Shown: positions 49,591 through 60,700 of the stretch, one piece after another
Layout: each line of letters opens with the position of its first letter
Numbering within the stretch: position 1 is the stretch's first letter
Source: Macrostomum hystrix
Lineage: Eukaryota; Platyhelminthes; Macrostomidae
Direction of reading: 5' to 3'
NCBI GenBank assembly: GCA_950097015.1
Contig: CATNEN010000007.1
Location: forward strand, 2,046,001 to 2,110,000
DNA length: 64,000 nucleotides
Program-made: the position numbers and the translations under genes
The notes under the pieces: model-generated
Database searches by the model: none
Told to the model about the DNA's origin: nothing
Seen by the model: the letters and a program-made list of their open reading frames with translations, nothing else

Positions 49591-50002
49591 AGACATATTT
49601 TTAAATGGAAGGTATAGGAATTTAAGAGAGATCAAGAGCTCCTGTGAGCACGGTGGATGAAGAGGGTAGCAGGGAGCAGAGAAAAGTGGAAAAATCCAGC
49701 AGGTGTTATTTTCTGCTCTAGTGGGGGCTGCTCGGTTGTCAGAGTAATTTCATAAACAGCAAAATTAATTCCAGCGCAGGATATTTCTCCTATTGACGAA
49801 TCAGTTTCAAAGCAGCAACGATGGATCGAGAGAGATTCCTTGAGAGAGGTAGGACAGGAGGCGCTGCCCGCATAATCACCGACATGCCGATGCCAGTGCT
49901 TTTTATTCAAGTTTTTTACCAATCCAGTGGAAAGCACTGGCATATATGCTACAAAATCAAAAAGGCAAAAAGATGGATAGCTACTCCTAGAAGCAAACAG
50001 GA

Positions 50003-50392
50003 ATGTCGAACTCGGTGGTCGTAATGCCGCATTCGAGAGGCAGCAGTTCGTGCTCCAGACTGCTCATCCTGTTGAGTCTGTTGAGCTGCACAGGCCCCAC
50101 GGCAGCCGTGCTATGCTATCAGTGCTGGGGCTGTGCCGAGGTTGACACCCTGACTGCCGTACAAAACAGTTCGGCCTGCTTGAAAGTCATCGGCAGCGGA
50201 GGCTCTCAAGATGTCGCCAGGACTGGCGTGGAGCTCTGTGTGCCAACAGCTGTGAGCTTCTGCTGCTTCACCGATTTGTGCAACCGGGCGGCTGCAACGG
50301 CCGGCGCAGCCACCGTCTGGCTGATGCTGTTGTCCTTGAGGATTCTAGAACGACTGCTAGACAGCATCGCCACTGGCTTAGTGACCGTTTGA
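50003..50392 (+). CDS. Ly6/uPAR-type GPI-anchored small protein, copy 2
   Basis: Intronless, 129 aa. A signal-anchor-like start (SRLLILLSLLSCTGPTAA) leads to VLCYQCWGCAEVDTLT, the same CYxCxGC motif as copy 1, then ELCVP and FCCFTDLCNR. A hydrophobic C-terminus (TVWLMLLSLRILERLL) followed by a short tail suggests GPI processing. Spaced 1.5 kb from copy 1 on the same strand, so a tandem duplication. The first ATG (50003) is taken; the internal methionine at residue 8 is an equally plausible start. No standard AATAAA lies close downstream. One at 51356, beyond a 16-bp array, could serve if that array is in the 3' UTR. Confidence 0.8.
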   Translation: MSNSVVVMPHSRGSSSCSRLLILLSLLSCTGPTAAVLCYQCWGCAEVDTLTAVQNSSACLKVIGSGGSQDVARTGVELCVPTAVSFCCFTDLCNRAAATAGAATVWLMLLSLRILERLLDSIATGLVTV

Positions 50393-50599
50393 TGCTTTCA
50401 AGTGATTGGCTAGATTCGATATTAACCTAGATGCTAGATCTCATTCATTAAATTCCACCAGAATGTTTACTAAGCGTTCAATAACATTTACAAACTTGTA
50501 GCTTAAAAAAGAATAATTTCGAAATTTTTCTGCTTATCAATTTTACTCTCACAAAGTAACCATTTGTCAAGATCTAGTTAAGCCAAATCCTAAAATCTA

Positions 50600-51220
50600 T
50601 GACATCCGGGTTCCCTGACATCCGGATTCCCTGACATCCGGATTCCCTGACATCCGGATTATCTGACATCCGGATTATCTGACATCCGGATTCCCTGACA
50701 TCCGGATTATCTGACATCCGGATTCCCTGACATCCGGATTCCCTGACATCCGGATTCCCTGACATCCAGATTCCCTGACATCCGGATTCCCTGACATCCG
50801 GATTCCCTGACATCCGGATTCCCTGACATCCGGATTCCCTGACATCCGGATTCCCTGACATCCGGATTCCCTGACATCCGGATTCCCTGACATCGAAATT
50901 CCCTGACATCCGGATTCCCTGACATCCGCATTCCCTGACATCGAAATTCCCTGACATCCGGATTCCCTGACATCCGGATTCCCTGACATCGAAATTCCCT
51001 GACATCTGGATTCCCTGACATCCGGATTCCCTGACATCCGGATTCCCTGACATCCAGATTCCCTGACATCCGGATTCCCTGACATCCGGATTCCCTGACA
51101 TCCGGATTCCCTGACATCGAAATTCCCTGACATCCGGATTCCCTGACATCCGGATTCCCTGACATCCAGATTCCCTGACATCCGGATTCCCTGACATCCG
51201 GATTCCCTGACATCCGGACT
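50600..51220. repeat. 16-bp minisatellite, ~38 copies
   Basis: Unit ccctgacatccggatt with cgaaatt and ccagatt variants. Downstream of Ly6 copy 2, possibly in its 3' UTR. Confidence 0.95.
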
Positions 51221-51558
51221 AATTGTAACATAACGGATTGCTTTGCGCTTTCGTCTTTTAAATTTAACACACTCCAATCAAATGAATCAAATTCGATAAT
51301 GACAACTAGAGTTTAATGTAAAATTGTACAGATTCCTTTGTCGTCAGTTTAACGGAATAAACAAAATTTTTCTTCGAGATGTCAATCATCCATTGTATTC
51401 TCTGACAAAATGCTCAAATTCTACAGTCACAAAGGCAGTTTAGCAACTAAAATTTCCTATTATTTTTGCAATCTTCTTGAACATTGTGAGTGTATTATAT
51501 TTCACAGATGTCAATCATATATTCATAGTCATCTCAGTGAGAAGCTTTGAAGCCCAGC

Positions 51559-51568
51559 ATATATAAAA
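51559..51568 (+). promoter_or_regulatory. TATA box
   Basis: The sequence atatataaaac lies ~90 nt upstream of an ATG that begins a signal peptide (51654). This is the clearest core-promoter element in the window. Confidence 0.6.
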
Positions 51569-51653
51569 CCGACAGCTGCAGGTGCAATTAATCTTCTTTC
51601 AAAGTTTGAAAACGCGAAAGCGAATAGCACACGAAAATTTCCGCGAACAGAAA

Positions 51654-52476
51654 ATGTTAGCCAAGTGGGCTCTGCTGCTGCTGGCTCTGCGTCTGCTCGT
51701 CGTTCCGCATCCGGTGAGAACCAAGTCCCGAATTGGAACCTGTTTTTGCCTGTTTTCTAGTGGTTCTCAACTGGCGGTTAGGGCGTCAGGAGTTCGATTC
51801 CCAACTCTTCTGTAACAATTTGTGTACCAAGACACTTAACTCTTCATTGTTTCAGTTCACCTAGTTGTTAAATGTGTTAGCTTAGGTAGCTTAGGTAATT
51901 GAGGGTGGGCGTGGCGTCCCAACAATCCGTGGACTGAACAGCCGTACGCTGTTCTGGCACTGGCACATCGCTGACTGGTCCGACCGAGCGTAGCTTGGTT
52001 GGAGGTTAAACCGGGGGGTTGTGGGCTTGTGCATTGGTGCGGGGTGCATGTACGTTGCCTGGTCGCGGGGCCGCCCCCCCCCCTTGGGGTCGGCCTTGCC
52101 CAACCCTATTTAGTGTGGCGCGCTGTGCACCGGCGCGTCTCTCCGAGAGGCCAATGTTTCTGCTTTTAATTCACAATGAATAGTGTTTCTCTTTTAAATT
52201 GCCTTCGTCTCGCTCATTAAATAAAATTTGAGTTAGCATATTGATAATTCTAAGGGTCAGGTTAAGGGTTTCTTAAGGGTCAGGTTCGAACTTCTCCTAC
52301 TATCTCCTACTTTTTCTCTCCTAAACTAAAAGTCCTTGGGTGACGTCGGACCTGATCGACCTCAACAGCCGCCGCCGCCGCCATTGCCGCCGTCCGAGTC
52401 GAATTCAGAATCGGGCAGTCCGCTGTGCAGCCTGAGCAGCTACTGTGTCAACGATCGCCCACCAGATATGAACTGA
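51654..52476 (+). CDS. Possible two-exon gene for a small secreted proline-rich peptide
   Basis: Exon 1 (51654-51713) encodes a strong signal peptide (MLAKWALLLLALRLLVVPHP) and ends at donor GTGAGA. Exon 2 (52333-52476) follows a pyrimidine-rich acceptor and continues in phase 0: Pro-rich (QQPPPPPLPP), then two cysteines in PLCSLSSYCVND, then stop. Total 67 aa. The intron (51714-52332) contains a SINE-like copy. It follows two Ly6 genes on the same strand, so it could be a third secreted-protein gene. No family recognised. The exon-2 assignment is inferred; an alternative acceptor or further exons would change the mature peptide. Confidence 0.42.
51757..51965 (+). mobile_element. SINE-like family B copy in the secreted-peptide intron
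   Basis: Head ctagtggttctcaactggcg and aggagttcgattcccaactc, body tcacctagttgttaaatgtg, atccgtggactgaacagccg. Same orientation as the host gene. Confidence 0.6.
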
Positions 52477-52659
52477 TCAGAATAGGCTGATCTCACTCGG
52501 CTGAAAATAACATGTTCATGAAAACAGATGAAAATATGGAAACATGAAAATATATCCGATTCAAGCAAAGCCTTTAGTTTCAATCATATTCTGATTTTGC
52601 CTTAGAATTTGAGTGCAAGATTTCACATCAGGAAAATGCATTCATTAGGCTGTGACAGC

Positions 52660-53285
52660 TTTGCAGTTTGGGGTGGCTGTGAGGGTTTTGGCAGTTTGGG
52701 GTGGCTGTGAGGGTTTTGGCAGTTTGGGGTGGCTGTGAGGGTTTTGGCAGTTTGGGGTGGCTGTGAGGGTTTTGGCAGTTTGGGGTGGCTGTGAGGGTTT
52801 TGGCAGTTTGGGGTGGCTGTGAGGGTTTTGGCAGTTTGGGGTGGCTGTGAGGGTTTTGGAAGTTTGGGGTGGCTGTGAGGTTTTGGCAGTTTGGGGTGGC
52901 TGTGAGGTTTTGGCAGTTTGGGGTGGCTGTGAGAGTTTTGGCAGTTTGGGGTGGCTGTGAGGGTTTTGGAAGTTTGGGGTGGCTGTGAGGTTTTGGCAGT
53001 TTGGGGTGGCTGTGAGGGTTTTGGCAGTTTGGGGTGGCTGTGAGGGTTTTGGCAGTTTGGGGTGGCTGTGAGGGTTTTGGCAGTTTGGGGTGGCTGTGAG
53101 GGTTTTGGCAGTTTGGGGTGGCTGTGAGGGTTTTGGCAGTTTGGGGTGGCTGTGAGGGTTTTGGCAGTTTGGGGTGGCTGTGAGGGTTTTGGCAGTTTGG
53201 GGTGGCTGTGAGGGTTTTGGCAGTGTGGGATGGCTGTGAGGGTTTTGGAAGTTTGGGGTGGCTGTGAGGGTTTTGGCAGTGTGGG
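52660..53285. repeat. 28-bp minisatellite, ~22 copies
   Basis: Unit contains ggcagtttggggtggctgtg then agggtttt. Some units lack one g. Intergenic. Confidence 0.94.
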
Positions 53286-53328
53286 ATGGCTGTAAGAGAT
53301 GCACGTGAGACAGAGGTATATTATAGAG

Positions 53329-53640
53329 GGGGAGTAGCAGAGTGGTTGACGCGTTTGCCTCTCGCACCAAGGTCCCTAAGATCGATTCCGCGGCGAGGCC
53401 ACATTTATTTGCTGCTCAGCCGCGGAGAAAAGGCTTGTTGTGCAATTTTCGCCCTTGAGGGCCAACCTCCAAGGCGCAGTGAAAGTGTACACTGCCTGAC
53501 GATGAGAAAGTCAGGGCAGATGTACACACCTGTTTGAGCGTATGCCTGCGTTCGGTATCTGAGTGGGTGTGTGCTCTGGAGTCAACAAAGTGGGCCGAAT
53601 TGCCTCCTCGCTGGCTGCGGGTCTAGTGCTGGCATGACAA
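53329..53640 (+). mobile_element. SINE-like family A, full copy
   Basis: Box-A-like gtagcagagtggttgacgcg, box-B-like aagatcgattccgcggcga, body cagccgcggagaaaaggct, tgcctgacgatgagaaagtc and gcctcctcgctggctgcggg. Confidence 0.76.
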
Positions 53641-53884
53641 ATTAATTCGGAAATTTCAGTTGCTCTACAGGTAGGCGCTCTGGTGCACAACAAACAACAA
53701 GAAGTTGAGCTCGATGTCGATGCGCGATTGCCCGCGACCTCCTTCGAATATTATTGACTGTCCATTTTATACTGACGCAGAAAAACTTCAGCAATCTTGC
53801 TACCTTGATGACAAGCTACGTCTTAATAACGTCTTAATTCTGGTCAGGTGCATTTTCGAATGGTTCCGTACGCCTCGAAAGTTA

Positions 53885-54250
53885 AGTACAGCGAAGTGGG
53901 TTGCCTCCTCGATGGCTGCGGGTCCACTGTTAACAAATGATATATTAAGGCCCACAGCAACAGTCAACAGTTTTCATAACCCGTACGGCAATCTACGACG
54001 TCAACGTCGGAGTTCGATTTCCTACTCCACTATAAAAATGTGTCCTCTACCAACGCACCAACTCTGCATTGTTTCACTTCACCAACCAGCTGTTAAAAGG
54101 TTGTCAGCAGTTGCTGGACTAATTGAGGGTGGGTGTGGCGTCCCCCCAGTCCATAGACTAAACACTCGTCAGAATATTCGCAGCCTTCTGATGCGCAGCG
54201 CAATAGCTGCAATCCTACTGTCGGCTGCACATCTGGTCCTTGTTGGGTAG
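53885..54250 (+). mobile_element. Family A tail joined to a family B copy
   Basis: 53885-53965 carries only the family A end (gggttgcctcctcgatggct). From ~53990 a family B copy follows: ggagttcgatttcctactcc, tcaccaaccagctgttaaa, gtccatagactaaacactcg, ctgcacatctggtcc. A (gtcttat)n tail adjoins at 54258-54345. Confidence 0.6.
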
Positions 54251-54257
54251 GTGTCAT

Positions 54258-54345
54258 TAACTATTGTCTTATGTCTTATGTCTTATGTCTTATGTCTTAT
54301 GTCTTATGTCTTATGTCTTATGTCTTATGTCTTATGTCTTATTGT
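54258..54345. repeat. 7-bp repeat (gtcttat)
   Basis: About 12 perfect copies, directly after a family B SINE-like copy; possibly its 3' simple-repeat tail. Confidence 0.93.
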
Positions 54346-54414
54346 CTATTGGCAAATAAATAACCAGATACGCCGCGTTGACACAGGCATCGACTAATCT
54401 GCAATTTTCGCAAC

Positions 54415-54570
54415 AGGGAGAGAGGTCGAATGTTAGAATCCTTTAGCAAGACACTTACGAGTAGCTGCCCATCAACAATGGGTACTAGCATCAGCTGGGG
54501 TAGAAATTCGAGTGGTTATGGCGGCCTCCTGTCCATGGACTGAAAGGCTGTACGCTGTTGCTCTTAATTA
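54415..54570 (+). mobile_element. SINE-like family B fragment
   Basis: Contains tcctttagcaagacacttac, gtactagcatcagctggggt and gtccatggactgaaaggctg; the head is not clear. Confidence 0.5.
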
Positions 54571-54659
54571 AACCAGCAAAACAAAGGTTTTCAAATCATC
54601 ATTAATGAGATGAGTTAATATTTGCGGCAGCTTTACCCAGCCGATGTACAGATGTACTG

Positions 54660-55210
54660 TTAAACACACACACACATGTTAGACACACACACACCTTTTA
54701 GACAGACCACACACACACACCTGTTAGATAGAACACACACTTGTTAGACAGAACACACACCTGTTAGATAGAACACACACATACGAGTATTAGATATACC
54801 AGATCACGCAAACATATGTTAGACAGACCACAAACACACACACACACCTGTTAGACAGAACACACACATGTTAGATATACCAGACCACACACACATATGT
54901 TAGACAGACCACACACACACACACACCTGTTAGACACACACACCCACCTGTTAGACAGACCACACACACATACCTGTTAGACAGACCACACACACATACC
55001 TGTTAGACAGACCACACACCCACCTGTTAGACAGGCGACACACACCTGTTAGACACACACACCTGTTAGACAGGCGACACACACCTGTTAGACAGACCAG
55101 ACAGACCACACACACACACCTGTTGGACAGAACACGCACCTGTTAGATAGACCAGACCACACACACCTGTTAGACAGACCACACACACATGTTAGACGGC
55201 CGGACCTGTC
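54660..55210. repeat. CA-rich degenerate minisatellite
   Basis: Units of acacacacctgttagacagac with variable CA length. Confidence 0.92.
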
Positions 55211-55965
55211 CAAAATATTTTAGACAGATCGCACAACTGTTAGACATGCGAGTTAATATCAAATGAGTGACCTTTAATATAGAAATGCTACTGAAAAAAA
55301 TCCAATATCTAGATAAATACACTAACAAAATCCTTCAATGCTTGAACAAAAGATCCACCAAACACACTGTTAATTTATCATCTGGGACGAAACCCTCTGT
55401 GCTAGTTTCAGAATTCCGGCCCTACAAATGTAGGCTTCAAAGTTGAGCAATTGCTAGAAAAAGCTACCAAAATGCTAACACGAACAAATTAAAATTGTCT
55501 GGTCAAATGGACTTGCTAAAATAAATAACATTTTCCTATAATCTTTATTATATTCAACTCGCGCAGTCCGAGATTTAAACATCTATGTACCAAACAGCAT
55601 GGCGAAAGTAGAGAATTAGCTTTACAGTAACATAATACAGATCAGATTTTCAGTGAAAATGTCGACATGTGTCAATAACTCTCACAGCTCAGATTTTTTA
55701 AGTTAGACGGAGGGGAAAAAATAAAAACATTCGGAAGAGGTCTTAGCAACTGATTCACAGCATGCGGTACGATTTTTAGGTAACAGCAAGCACTAGTGGC
55801 GTAACCGAATTGAATTGTGCAGTGTTGGAAATTCAAAATAAAAGTGACGAGCCTCATGGGGAAACTATATAAAATGGATCCAAAAAATCCATTTTACAGT
55901 ATAACTGTGATCCATCCGAAATCATTTGGTAAACATAATAATGTATGTTCCAGCGCTCATTTATA
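55211..55965. other. Unique AT-rich spacer 3' of CFAP107
   Basis: No exon or repeat recognised. On the minus strand an AATAAA lies near 55548-55543, ~420 nt after the CFAP107 stop, and could be its polyadenylation signal. Confidence 0.4.
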
Positions 55966-56595
55966 TTAGATAGCAACTACAGACAGCTTCTGCGCTGGCT
56001 CCTCGAACTTGTCCTGACTGCCGGTGCAGGCCGGCACTTTGCCGCTGATGGGCGGCAGGAAGCTGGGCTGACGCGCCGCCAGAAGGTCCGATGTGCTTGG
56101 CTTCAAGTAGGAGGTTGTATACGTGGTATTGAAATCATTCTTGGACGTTGTGGAGCGCTGTTTCAGGCTGGTGTTCCATCGCTTGTCGAGCTTCTCGCGC
56201 AGGCCCCAGTTGGTTGGGGTGCCCTGGACTGGAAAGTCGGAGCGCTCCGGACACCAGGCCATGTTGCCCGAGTGCCAGTCGCGCAGCGGTGGATGCCTTG
56301 GCTGGCCTCGGCCATTGAAGTCTTCGTCGTACCACGTTATCCAGTTCTTTTTGTAAGCATCGCCGTGATGGGCTAGAAGGATTTCTTTGCCAACGCCGTT
56401 GGAGCGAAGCCAACCGTTTCTTCTGAGCACCACGTCTGGCTGTTGGTACTCCCTCTGCTGATAGTCAATGCTGTAGCTCGATGAATGCGTGTGGTTTTTT
56501 CTATCGTAGACGAGACGCTCTTCAAACCAGTTGCCAACCAAAACATCTGTTTTGTAACGTTTTGAAACATCCCAATTGGATGTTCTTGGGTCCAT
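55966..56595 (-). CDS. CFAP107: Cilia- and flagella-associated protein 107 (C1orf158 homologue)
   Basis: Single exon, 209 aa, from MDPRTSNWDVSKRY. CFAP107 is a microtubule inner protein of axonemal doublets (established for the vertebrate protein). Landmarks shared with human C1orf158 in the same order: VLVGNWFEER near the start, LLAHHGDAYKKNWITWYDED in the middle, HPPLRDWHSGNMAWCPERSD, then FPVQGTPTNWGLREKL and a TYTTSY motif near the end. Length is close to the human protein (~194 aa). An in-frame ATG 13 codons upstream lacks homology and is not used. The gene points away from the DZANK1-annexin gene, 1.1 kb distant. Confidence 0.85.
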   Translation of the reverse strand: MDPRTSNWDVSKRYKTDVLVGNWFEERLVYDRKNHTHSSSYSIDYQQREYQQPDVVLRRNGWLRSNGVGKEILLAHHGDAYKKNWITWYDEDFNGRGQPRHPPLRDWHSGNMAWCPERSDFPVQGTPTNWGLREKLDKRWNTSLKQRSTTSKNDFNTTYTTSYLKPSTSDLLAARQPSFLPPISGKVPACTGSQDKFEEPAQKLSVVAI

Positions 56596-57707
56596 TTTTG
56601 CTTTGAATATTATTTTTCTATATAAAATTAACACTGCAGTATTTTCGTTGATTTTTTAAAGCGCTCAATAAACTAATCCAAAACAATATTGAAAACTGTA
56701 ATTCAACTTTGTCTTGACAGCAAGTATATAAACAAATGTACGGTAATTAAATGTGTTATATAAATAAAACAGCTTCACTTCCACGTTAGTGCAAAAACAA
56801 AAAATGTTGAGAGATGTCTGGTATTCATAAAAAACATATACATGTAGCATTCTTGTTGTGTAGTTATTTTAAGTTGAAAGATGCAAAACCTTTTTCCGTT
56901 TCAAGCACTAGATATAGCGAGAAATATGTTTAAAAATCAGAACAAAATATTGCTTGATAAAATAACGAGTGCGCTTAGGTAGATATAAAATACACCCAGT
57001 ATAAAAAATAGAGTGAAAAATATTATTGCATAATTATTGTATATTTTTTTATAAAATCAAAGTAAGGATTAGACAGTGCACAAAAAGGTGTCCTTATTAA
57101 TAATTATTGACTTATTTTTTTTCTCTGGCAGAAATGGTACTAACAAGAGATGGTTTTTTGGAAATATTACACAGACTAGTTTTTATATTTTTAATCAATA
57201 CTTGTAAAAATAAGACTTTTAGTGGGCATTTCAGATCATAGCTGACAATACCTTATTTATTATAATTATGTATTTTTGTTTGTTTTAAGAAGCTATGTTT
57301 TTCAAGTTACATGCTTGATGTAAGTTAATTTTAATTAGATTTTTTAATTTCGCAAAAAATTATGCTTATTCTCAGTACAATAAGCTTGTAGAATGAGAGT
57401 TAATGTTAAATTAGAATATAACCCTGCTTGTAAATGTGGTATGGAAAAAAATCAGAGCAATGATAATATGTTGCTAGCTAAACATACGATTTAGAAGTTA
57501 AACGGCAGAAGCTTTTTGGTAATTTAACTCAGTTTACTCATTTCTTCTACTCTTGTCTCCTGACGTTTTATGACAATCGAAGTCCTTTGTTGCAATTGCA
57601 TAGGCACTAGCTTCGAACAAATCAATCTAGCATTTTTCGTAATGTATACTTTTTGTTTGACAAAGTATGGCAGCGATATAACTGATGCAGCAAACAAACA
57701 AATAAAC
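56596..57707. other. AT-rich spacer between divergent CFAP107 and DZANK1-annexin genes
   Basis: About 1.1 kb, strongly AT-rich, with no minisatellite and no SINE. Must hold both promoters. No clear X-box (RFX) motif was recognised by eye. Confidence 0.5.
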
Positions 57708-57722
57708 TCCATTTTATTCCAG
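57708..57722 (+). promoter_or_regulatory. Splice-acceptor-like sequence abutting the DZANK1-annexin start codon
   Basis: The sequence ccattttattccag ends exactly at the ATG. It could be the acceptor of a 5'-UTR intron or a spliced-leader trans-splice site, as used by several flatworms. An in-frame extension upstream exists but has no homology to DZANK1. Confidence 0.4.
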
Positions 57723-60700
57723 ATGCCATCCGCAGGTGGCATTGCCGCTCCAGCAATCACGCCGTTGAGGGGCCCAGTCAATGGCAAGCCAAGCCACTGC
57801 ATCGACAGCTCCACGTACCTCGAAATGGCTACAGGTAATGCTTGGTTTTATTGATCTTTAGACTATTCATTTGTTGTTCAATTTAGTCCGAATCTTTAAT
57901 CCAAAAGCTTGAATTCGTAACTTTTTTCAGAGAGCAATAACTGCAACGTTTTCTTCACGACTGATGGCACCAGGCCGGATCCAAATAAGCGGATGGTGAA
58001 TGGCCGGGAGGTGACCTTCCAGTATCGGGCCCCGTTCTGCCTGAAGCCGGGCAAGCGCATTGTCAAAGCGGTTGCTATGCATCGCGTGACAAAGCAGCAG
58101 AGTTTCGTCACCTCGCGCACCTACCACTGCGAGGACATCCATGGCTGGAACGAGATCGACGACTGCCTGGACCAGGAGAGCCTCAGCGCCTCGGATGTCA
58201 ATGGGTGAGTGGAGCACATGAGTGCATGGCGATACGTCATGGTGCATGCTCTATGGTAGTCGTCAAGTTCCATACCGGTTAGACGTCATGCTCCAAACCA
58301 CTCTAATAGTCCGGCGATATGTTCCATATAACTCTATGGTACGGCGTCATGTTCCATATAACTCTATGGTACGGCGTCATGTTCCATATAACTCTATGGT
58401 ATGGCGTCATGTTCCATATAACTCTATGGTACGGCGTCATGTTCCATATAACTCTATGGTACGGCGTCATGTTCCATATAACTCTATGGTACGGCGTCAC
58501 GTTCCATATAACTCTATGGTACGGCGTCAGGTTCCATATAACTCTATGGTACGGCGTCAGGTTCCATACCACTCTATGGTAGGGCGTCATGTTCCATACC
58601 ACTCTATGGTAGGGCGTCATGTTCCATACCACTCTTTCGTAGGGCGTCATGTTCCATACCACTCTTTCGTAGGGCGTCATGTTCCATACCACTCTATGGT
58701 AAGCGTCATTGTCCTACACGCTAACCCTTTATTTATTCCTTCCAACTTTCTATACCCTTCACTGATCGGTTTACGCACCAATTGCTTGCATGAAATTTTT
58801 CCTATCGATCGTGTGCATGCGATCGAACATACTAATGCACACACTAGCGTCACTCTATAACATTGCCAGCTGGGACAGCGATCTGGAGGACGGCCTGCGA
58901 ACACGTCGCCGACGCTCTGGAAGTCGCGGACGTGGCGCGTCTCGCGACGTCCTTAGACGCTCAGGCAATGCGGGCGGCGCGTCAGCTGCCGCTGCTGCTG
59001 TGTGCCCGGGTCCAGCGACCTACGATGCCTGGGACCGGACTGACCCGAACGCGGCCGCCGACGAGCTCGCTTCGTCCATCATCCCGGACCAGGGCTTCTC
59101 CGCCGTCAATCACTCCGGGACGCAGATCAATCTGTACGGCGGAGGCGGTCCGAGTGGCCCAACCGCCGGCCTTGGCTGGGAGGTGCGCACGCCGAACAAT
59201 GTCAACTTCCGGGGCGGATTCCCGGGCCAGCCTCCGAGCGCGGTGCCCGCGCTTCCCGAAGCGTCGATGCAGGTGAGGCGACTGATACCTTTATGATATA
59301 CTGAAATCTTTATATAGAATGAAACTATGTTACTCACGTGCAAAATAAAATCTGGCCTTGACCATAGGGTGTTACACCGCTGCAACTGAACCAGTTGACA
59401 GCGCAGCTCTCACAGCGGATGGATGAGACCCGGAAGAGCACACTGGATGACATCCGCCGCCTCGTGGAAGAGTCCAAGAAGACCCAGCAGGCTGAGAAGA
59501 TCAGCGCTGATCCAGCCTGCCTGCCAGTCAGCAAGGGTGGCGGTGACTTCAAGCATCAGCTGCAGCACGTGTACGCCCACCTGCTGCAGTTTGCCCGCAT
59601 CGATGGCCGCTTCCAGGCTGAGATTGGAGAGCCAAAGTTTGGCAAGGTTAGCGCCTTAACAGTGCTACCGGGTTTAGTGGCTTGTTGCAGTCCTGTACTA
59701 GCTTTAGCCCATACTAATTCCTTACTTTTAAAATTCGAAACAATATGACTCAGGTGCTGTCAGCTGAGCTAGACGAGTCCGACGATTCCTTCCTGCTGAC
59801 CATCCACATTGCCAAGCCCGGTCACAAGAAGCCGCTGCACGCGCCCAAGTCGATAAACAAGCCTAGCAACGACCCGAAGCCGAAGCCGTTTCTGCCTTCC
59901 TCGAAGAATCCGAGAAAGGACGAGCCGCCACCGCCGCCCCCGCCCAAGAAGGCCGAGAAGCCGCCGCCACCACCGAATCACAAAGTGGAGACAGAGGTGA
60001 GCAGGTTGAGGTTGGCTGCGTTAACGTAGTTGTTAACAAGACTTTTCAAATCAGCTCATCTATGATTGGCCAACTTACCTGCCTACAAACACACAGGTGA
60101 AAAAGAGCGACCACGAGAAGGCCGATGCAATAACGCTGAAGGACGAGAAGCCACCGGAACCAGTTGGCGAGGCCTACTTCCAGCAGGAGGAGTACGTCCA
60201 GGAAGGCACGCTGAAACCGCAACCTAACTTCAGCGCGGCCGAAGACGCTGAGCAGCTGCGCAAAGCCATGAAGGGCCTCGGAACCAATGAGCAGAGCATC
60301 ATCAACGTGCTGGGCCATCGGACAGTCACACAGCGCCTCGAGATTGTGAAGACCTTCAAGTTGAAGTACGGAAAAGATCTCAAACGTGAGCTGGACAGCG
60401 AGCTGAGTGGAAACTTCAACAAGATCTGCCAGAATTTGTGCCTGGGTCCCGCCGAGTATGACGCAAAAGAGCTTCGCGAGGCCATGAAGGGTCTCGGCAC
60501 GGACGAGGACTGCCTCATCGAGATCATCTGCACCCGCACACGGGCCCAGATTGAGGAGATTAAGCGCGTCTACAAGGCCAGTGAGTTTTTAAGCTTTGTA
60601 CTCGCGCGCGCGATAGAAAGCAGAATAGAAACACGTATTCAGAATCAGTGTCAGATGGGCTCAATTAACTTCTAGCACCGAGCATTTTCAAATCCTTTCC

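Noticed and set aside
52645-53370. 241-codon minus-strand Pro/Thr/Lys-rich frame
   Set aside because: 28-bp minisatellite; no homology beyond the repeat.
54660-55210. Telomere-like or regulatory CA array
   Set aside because: Unit is a degenerate CA/ttagacagac mix, not a telomere repeat; ordinary microsatellite expansion suffices.
57570-57722. N-terminal extension of the DZANK1-annexin protein from an upstream in-frame ATG
   Set aside because: No similarity to DZANK1 upstream of MPSAGG, and the sequence before the ATG looks like a splice acceptor.
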